Shown one piece after another: positions 59,345-64,000 of a stretch of DNA of 64,000 nt (positions are counted from its first letter, which is position 1; each line of letters begins with the position of its first letter). The position numbers and the translations under genes are program-made. This DNA comes from Amorphophallus konjac (Eukaryota > Streptophyta > Magnoliopsida > Alismatales > Araceae): NCBI GenBank assembly GCA_022559845.1, contig CM040120.1:164158334-164222333 (forward strand), read 5' to 3'. Under the pieces are notes generated by a model. That model was not told the DNA's origin and made no database searches. It saw only the letters and a program-made list of their open reading frames with translations.

Positions 59345-60280
59345 TGTCACGCCCCGAGCGCGGAAGATTACCCGGAGGCGTGACGCGTCTATATAGATCG
59401 TGTCAATCATGTAAATATCAGAGTGCGTGAATAACTAAGATTTAACTCAAAATTTAATACAAATAGTACGAGCTGACAATTGTCACAATTAATCAAAGGA
59501 CAATTACATGTGTTCCCAGAGTCCAACGACTAGGCTTCAAATCTTGAGCAGTTCTAATCAAGTTGACTAATACAAATGACGTAGATGAATTGATACAACT
59601 GACATAAGTGAACTAATACAATAACAAAAAGGACATGACAATTTGATAACTTCACTCTAACACTCATCACTCAGTCTCATTCCCTTCCGAGTGTTGGTTA
59701 ACATCCAAATTACCTGAAAATATTAGAAAATAACTAGATGAGCGAATCGCTCAGTAGGAATTACATCTCAAGATTTAACAGGCTTTAAGTGGTTTACAAG
59801 TTCAATTAATGTCAGTAAAACTATGCATGTAGATGAGTAGATATCAAGGATTGTAAAAATCGACAAGAGTAGTGAAGGAATAACAAGTGAGAGTATAAGG
59901 ATTCCAACTTCAATGCAGTAATAGCAAGAGATTCAAGCAAGTAATAACTGGAATTAACGAAATCTTTCCAAGAGAGTAAGAACTCATGTCAAGCAAGTAA
60001 TAGAAAGTAATATAAATTCAAGCATGTAAAATTGGAATTGGCTATTTATCAATTTCATTCAAGTAAAACTTTACCCTTCTGCGGGTCTCAAGTCAAATCA
60101 ATCAAGTAATATCACGAGAATGAGTGGAATGTCTAAAGCCTAGCAAGCAAGTACTCCGGTGTAGTGCCAAACACCGCGGTCAAAAAACTCCCATGGGCAC
60201 AAGTACCTTCGGGTGCTCCCCCCAGGACCAGACCGGGCCCTATATGCACAGCATTTATCATGTTTGTTGACATCCACTCT

Positions 60281-60290
60281 TATTTATAGC
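60281..60290 (-). promoter_or_regulatory. TATA box of D LTR
   Basis: Minus-strand GCTATAAATA, followed by agagtgg. Confidence 0.65.
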
Positions 60291-60619
60291 CAATATGGAA
60301 TTTCAAGGTTTGACCAGTATGATATATAAGGTGGAATTATGGAATGGAGTCCAAGGACGCATTTATGTGTAGGGATGAACTAGGAGTGGAAACCAGTAAC
60401 GTTTGATACACGAAAAAAAACTAGATAAGAGAGGTGCCTTATGGGCCACCTGACAATTTTTAGAAATGACACCCTCACTGTGGGATGCCCTTCCTGGGAA
60501 CTATACAGGGTTTAGAGGACCCTGTCAGGAGTTAAATATCACTTCTCAGGCTGCCATCTATCAGTGGAGATGGCAAAAGAGAAGGCCTAACGATCAGGTT
60601 AACGTAATGAGCCGGCTGT

Positions 60620-60931
60620 GTCGACTCAGTAGTTCATCGCATCAACCCTACAGTTCATCGCGTCAACCCTGCGAACAAGCTGGGTCGACCCTGTGAACAG
60701 GCAGGGTCGACTCTACAGTTCATCGTGTCAACGCGGTGAACAGGCAGGGTCGACTCTGCCGTTCACTGCGTCAACGCAGTGAACATGCAGCGTCAACCCT
60801 GTCAACAGGCAGGGTCGACTCTGCTGTTCACTGCGTCAACGTAGTGAACAGGCAACGTCGACAGGCAGGGTCGACTCTGCCGTTCACTGCGTCAACGCAG
60901 TGAACAGGCAGCGTCGACAGGCAGGGTCGAT
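60620..60931. repeat. GTCGAC/GTCAAC array with 21-22-bp phasing
   Basis: Hexamer starts 60620, 60641 (ATCAAC), 60662, 60684, 60706, 60727, 60749, 60770, 60792, 60814, 60835, 60857, 60870, 60891, 60913, 60926. Nearly all steps are 21 or 22 bp; two 13-bp steps mark a small deletion repeated twice. Half the units sit in a perfect hairpin with arms GTTCACTGCG and CGCAGTGAAC around TCAA. The basic unit is about 43 bp. Confidence 0.9.
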
Positions 60932-61483
60932 ACATCCTTTTGTTCCCCAGTTTTCATGCCCTTCCAATCCTTCTTTCACTCTGAGTTCTTCACAAAAGTT
61001 CTTCTTCTCTTGTAGATATAGATGTTCTTCTTCTACCACATCTTCCAATTCTTCTTAGTTTTTAAGTTATAATTAATTTTCTACGGTTCTATTTTTTACT
61101 CAGTAACTGTTCACCTGCGCCTATAGATCTCATTTTTTTTCACACTTTTCACCTTCTTCCTCTCATTTTCTCTCTCTGCACTCTTCATAAAACTTCTTCC
61201 TAACCTTCCAATCTATGACTTTCTCTTCTTTCACATATTCTCATTCTCTCTAGATTTTTCATTATTCTCCTTCTTAGAACCCCCTATTTTCAATATCATT
61301 TCATTGTGCTTTCAACTTGGTCTTTTTCCACATTTTTCATCCTCTTGACTATAATTTCTTCTTTCACTATTTTCAGGCTTTAGTTTCTCTCATATAACAT
61401 CTTTAACATGGTGGTTTTAGTTTCACAGAAATTGACATAATGACAGGCCCTTTACTAAAGCATGAACTATATCAAATATAGAT

Positions 61484-61950
61484 ATTAGCTAATACATGTT
61501 AATCGTCCTAGATTTAAGCTAACACATGCTAATTATTCTAGATATGAGACTAATACTTGCTAATACTTGCTAATTATTCTAGGTATAAGGCTAATACATG
61601 CTAATTATCTTAGGTATAAAGCTAATACATGCTAATCATCTCAAGTATGAAGCTAATGCATGCTAATCGGCTTAGGTATGAAGCTAATACATGCTAATCA
61701 TCTCAAGTATGAAGCTAATGCATACTAATCGGCTTAGGTATGAAGCTAATACATGCTAATCATCTCAAGTATGAAGCTAATGCATGCTAATCATCCTAGA
61801 TTTAAGCCAACACGTGTTAATCATTCTAGCTATGAGACTAATACTTGCTAATTATTCTGGGTATAAAGTTAATACATGCTAATTATCTTAGGTATGAAGC
61901 TAAAGCATACTAATCATCCTAGATTTAAGCCAACACATGCTTTATAAACA
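61484..61950 (-). repeat. 31-bp tandem repeat
   Basis: About 14 copies of a 31-bp unit (plus strand: gctaatacatgctaat followed by catctcaagtatgaa), partly organised as alternating dimers (catctcaag versus cggcttagg). Confidence 0.85.
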
Positions 61951-62728
61951 CTAAATATCGCATGGAAATGAGTCTAAGACTAAATGCCTAGACTAATCAT
62001 CCTAGATTAGCTATTAGTTTAGTTAAAAGTTGAGAACACCTACTATAACATGATGTGTAACCACTAAATACCGCATGGAGATGAGACTAATCACTAATTT
62101 TACATGCTAATATAACCTAGATTAGCTATGGTTTGGTTAAAGCTCGAGATCACCTACCTCTGTGTGGTGGCAGAAAGGGTACAGGTGGAAGAATAAAGGA
62201 AGAAGATCAGCTCATTCCCTCCTCTACAATGCTTCAGAGAATGCTCCCACGTTCTCTGCAGCAAGGCTTCGAATGTCAGAGAAGGCAAGAGTCTCTGCCT
62301 CAATAGAGGGGTATAATATAGGGATTTTAGGATTTTTGGTAGACAGGAGGGGAACCAGATCTGAAATAATAGCATCCCATAGTGTGATGCCAACTCAAAT
62401 AGGCTGTTCGTGTCTCTTTTACGAAGTGCTGTAAGTTGGGGTGCACTATTCATAAGTTAAGATTCCAAGTTAAACTTCAAAGATTTTTATCTTTAAAAAT
62501 TGATGGAGTTAGTTTATGAAATTTCATGGATAAGATCCTTATATTTTTCTCTATTTTTACATATAATTTTTGTTGAAAAATTCTTTTTAAATAAAAAGTG
62601 GTACTATTCATGACACTATTCACGTTAGGAAATAATGGGGCTTTTACGAGAGATAGAGATAATGTTTGGACAGCTAATCCATGGCCTATCTGTCTATAAC
62701 ATATAATTATTTGGCAAAAAATGTAAAT

Positions 62729-62801
62729 GGTGGACGCTAGGATTTGAACGCTGGTCATTGGGTTGGAAGACAAATCACTTAACCAACTACACTAGGAAGC
62801 C
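62729..62801 (-). tRNA. tRNA-Gly(UCC)-like sequence inside LTR D
   Basis: A 73-nt minus-strand sequence with an A-box-like TAGTGTAGTTGG, an anticodon loop CTTCCAA (UCC) and a B-box-like GTTCAAATCC. The acceptor arms do not pair well, so it is a tRNA pseudogene or tRNA-derived internal promoter, not a working tRNA. Confidence 0.55.
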
Positions 62802-62954
62802 ACTTGTTAAATGAATAACATTTACATATGATAACTTCGTGTTCCACTTCTTACATAAACTTCCTAAATAGTTTATTTAATATTTTTTTTATTTGGTAAA
62901 TATTAATAATAATAATAATAATAAATTTTCATTTTTTTTATAAGGGGTGCTACA

Positions 62955-62966
62955 CCCTCCCCTACT
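62955..62966 (-). other. Polypurine tract of element D
   Basis: Minus-strand agtaggggaggg directly before TGTAGCACC. Confidence 0.85.
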
Positions 62967-63052
62967 TAAAAGAATTTGGTCCCCAAATTCAATTGTATAA
63001 GGGTAAATTCAACTACATAAGGATACTGTAGAAAGTATAAGATACTTGCCGA

Positions 63053-63943
63053 CTAAAATAGTTCTGGGTATCTTCTCTTCATAGATTCCTCGATCTCCCA
63101 AGTTGCTTCTAGCTCCGAACATCGATTCCATTGGATTTTTACCATAGGGATCGTCTTGCTCCTTAGAACTCGAACTTCGCGGTCGAGGATCCGCATCGGC
63201 CTTTGCTCATAAGTAAGATCCCTTTGAATCACCAATTCAGCATGATTGATGACGTGCGAAGGGTCGTGCACATAGTTCTTCAGCATAGATATATGAAATA
63301 CATTGTGCACTTCCGAGAGTTGAGGAGGTAAGGCAATGCGGTAAGCCACCTCGCCCACTCTTTCCAATACTTTAAATGGACCGATAAACCTTGGTGTAAG
63401 CTTGCCCTTAACACCGAATCTTCTAATACCTCGGCCGGGAGATACCTTGAGAAATACATGGTCACCCGCTTGAAATTCCAAATCTCTCCTTCTGTTATCA
63501 GCATAAGATTTTTGCCTGTACTGAGCTACCTTAAGTCTCTCTCTGATAAGGTGTATCTTCTCAGTCAAATCTCTAACCATATCTGGGCCTAGAATTTGTC
63601 TTTCACTGACTTCTTCCCAGCATATTGGAGAACGACAACTCCTGCCATAAAGCACCTCGAAAGGAGCCATTTGAATACTAGCTTGATAGCTGTTATTATA
63701 TGCAAATTCGGCTAGTGGTAAGTGGTCATGCCAACTTCCGCCGAAATCTATAATACATGCCCTTAACATATCTTCAACAACCTGATTTATCCTTTCAGTC
63801 TGACCATCTGCCTGGGGATGGAAAGCAGTGCTGAAATTAAGTTTCGTCCCCAGAGAGTGTTGTAGACCCTTCCAAAAATGAGAGGTGAAGCGTGGGTCTC
63901 GGTCAGATACGATCGAGACGGGAACTCCATGCAATCTAACCAT
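63053..63943 (-). pseudogene. INT: Element D integrase C-terminal half with chromodomain (truncated)
   Basis: 297 codons, open to a stop at 63053. Contains the second and third catalytic residues (SDRDPRFTSHFW; HPQADGQTERINQ), the C-terminal domain (KLTPRFIGPFKVLERVGEVAY) and a chromodomain (about the last 50 residues, ending LEATWEIEESMKRRYPELF). A chromodomain directs insertion to marked chromatin. Upstream the gene is cut by LTR H: the open frame continues 14 codons into H by chance. The first catalytic Asp and the zinc-binding domain are not in the window. Confidence 0.9.
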
Positions 63944-64000
63944 TGTTGAGTCTTGTTGAATCTTTACATGTTTTGATGATGACAACTCTATAAGTCTTAG
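63944..64000 (+). mobile_element. Element H: start of a Sirevirus-like LTR
   Basis: Starts TGTTGAGTCTTG and contains TTTTGATGATGACAAC, as do the LTR starts of E and F. Its left edge lies exactly where D's integrase similarity ends. The rest is outside the window. Confidence 0.65.

Larger units (their letters stand above)
59345..62954 (-). mobile_element. Element D 3' LTR
   Basis: 3610 bp; on the minus strand from TGTAGCACCCC to GGGGCGTGACA. Contains a tRNA-like sequence, a 31-bp tandem repeat, the GTCGAC array, a TATA box (60281-60290) and the hairpin TGAGCGATTCGCTCA (59739-59753) with a downstream CAG (minus, about 59716). Confidence 0.87.
59345..63943 (-). mobile_element. Element D: Ty3/gypsy chromovirus (3' part)
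   Basis: Minus-oriented. 3' LTR 59345-62954, polypurine tract 62955-62966, integrase/chromodomain 63053-63943. The rest of pol is cut off by LTR H. Chromodomain and LTR ends point to a chromovirus, probably the Tekay group. Confidence 0.85.

Overview
The window is plant nuclear DNA, most likely from a eudicot with a large repeat-rich genome. I see no host gene. Nearly everything belongs to nested LTR retrotransposons of both plant superfamilies plus one plant L1-type LINE. The species cannot be named from sequence alone. Labels A to H below are mine.

Layout: 1-568 is the 3' part of a Ty3/gypsy LTR. 569-1931 is a reverse-oriented LTR fragment related to element A. 1932-5781 is the 5' part of element C, a non-coding Ty3-like element: truncated LTR, tRNA-Met primer site, 2-kb internal region without gag or pol, and polypurine tract. 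Its 3' LTR (5782-6137, resuming at 38808-42086) is split by element A (6138-38802; duplicated CTCAC; 1.75-kb LTRs). A is a Tat-like Ty3/gypsy element with a decayed gag-protease-G-patch-RT-RNaseH-second RNaseH-integrase region (8837-16866) and an antisense, apparently spliced passenger gene (18531-35733) resembling the plant mobile domain. Element B (20809-35416), a gag-only Ty3/gypsy element with 3.7-kb LTRs, sits inside A's antisense intron. A full-length L1 (21643-27494; 15-bp duplication) sits inside B's 5' LTR.

Right of C: E (42087-45940, minus) is a Sirevirus-like Ty1/copia remnant with an env-like gene. G (45941-48463, minus) is a Ty3/gypsy LTR. F (48464-59344, plus) is a Sirevirus-like element with 3.45-kb LTRs, a gag carrying six zinc knuckles and no pol. 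D (59345-63943, minus) is a Ty3/gypsy chromovirus (LTR plus integrase and chromodomain end). H is the start of another Sirevirus-like LTR (63944 to the edge) inserted in D's integrase. The insertion order reads LINE>B>A>C on the left and H>D>F>G>E on the right (youngest first).

The most unusual signal is in the non-coding DNA. Several unrelated families carry short palindromic dyads set at near-integral helical turns. In A, C, G and the 569-1931 fragment these are 25-bp cassettes (TRRCG...CGYYA) spaced 31-33 bp apart, often in pairs repeating every ~100 or ~124 bp; B carries a related but looser form with different arm sequences. In D, GTCGAC/GTCAAC hexamers recur every 21-22 bp; in the copia element E, AAGTCGACTT palindromes recur as pairs exactly 21 bp apart, every 73-75 bp. 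A second shared signal is a ~60-100-bp module built on CCTCCGTAAG(T/A)CTCCGC in A, B and G. All positions and counts come from reading by eye; no alignment or database search was run.
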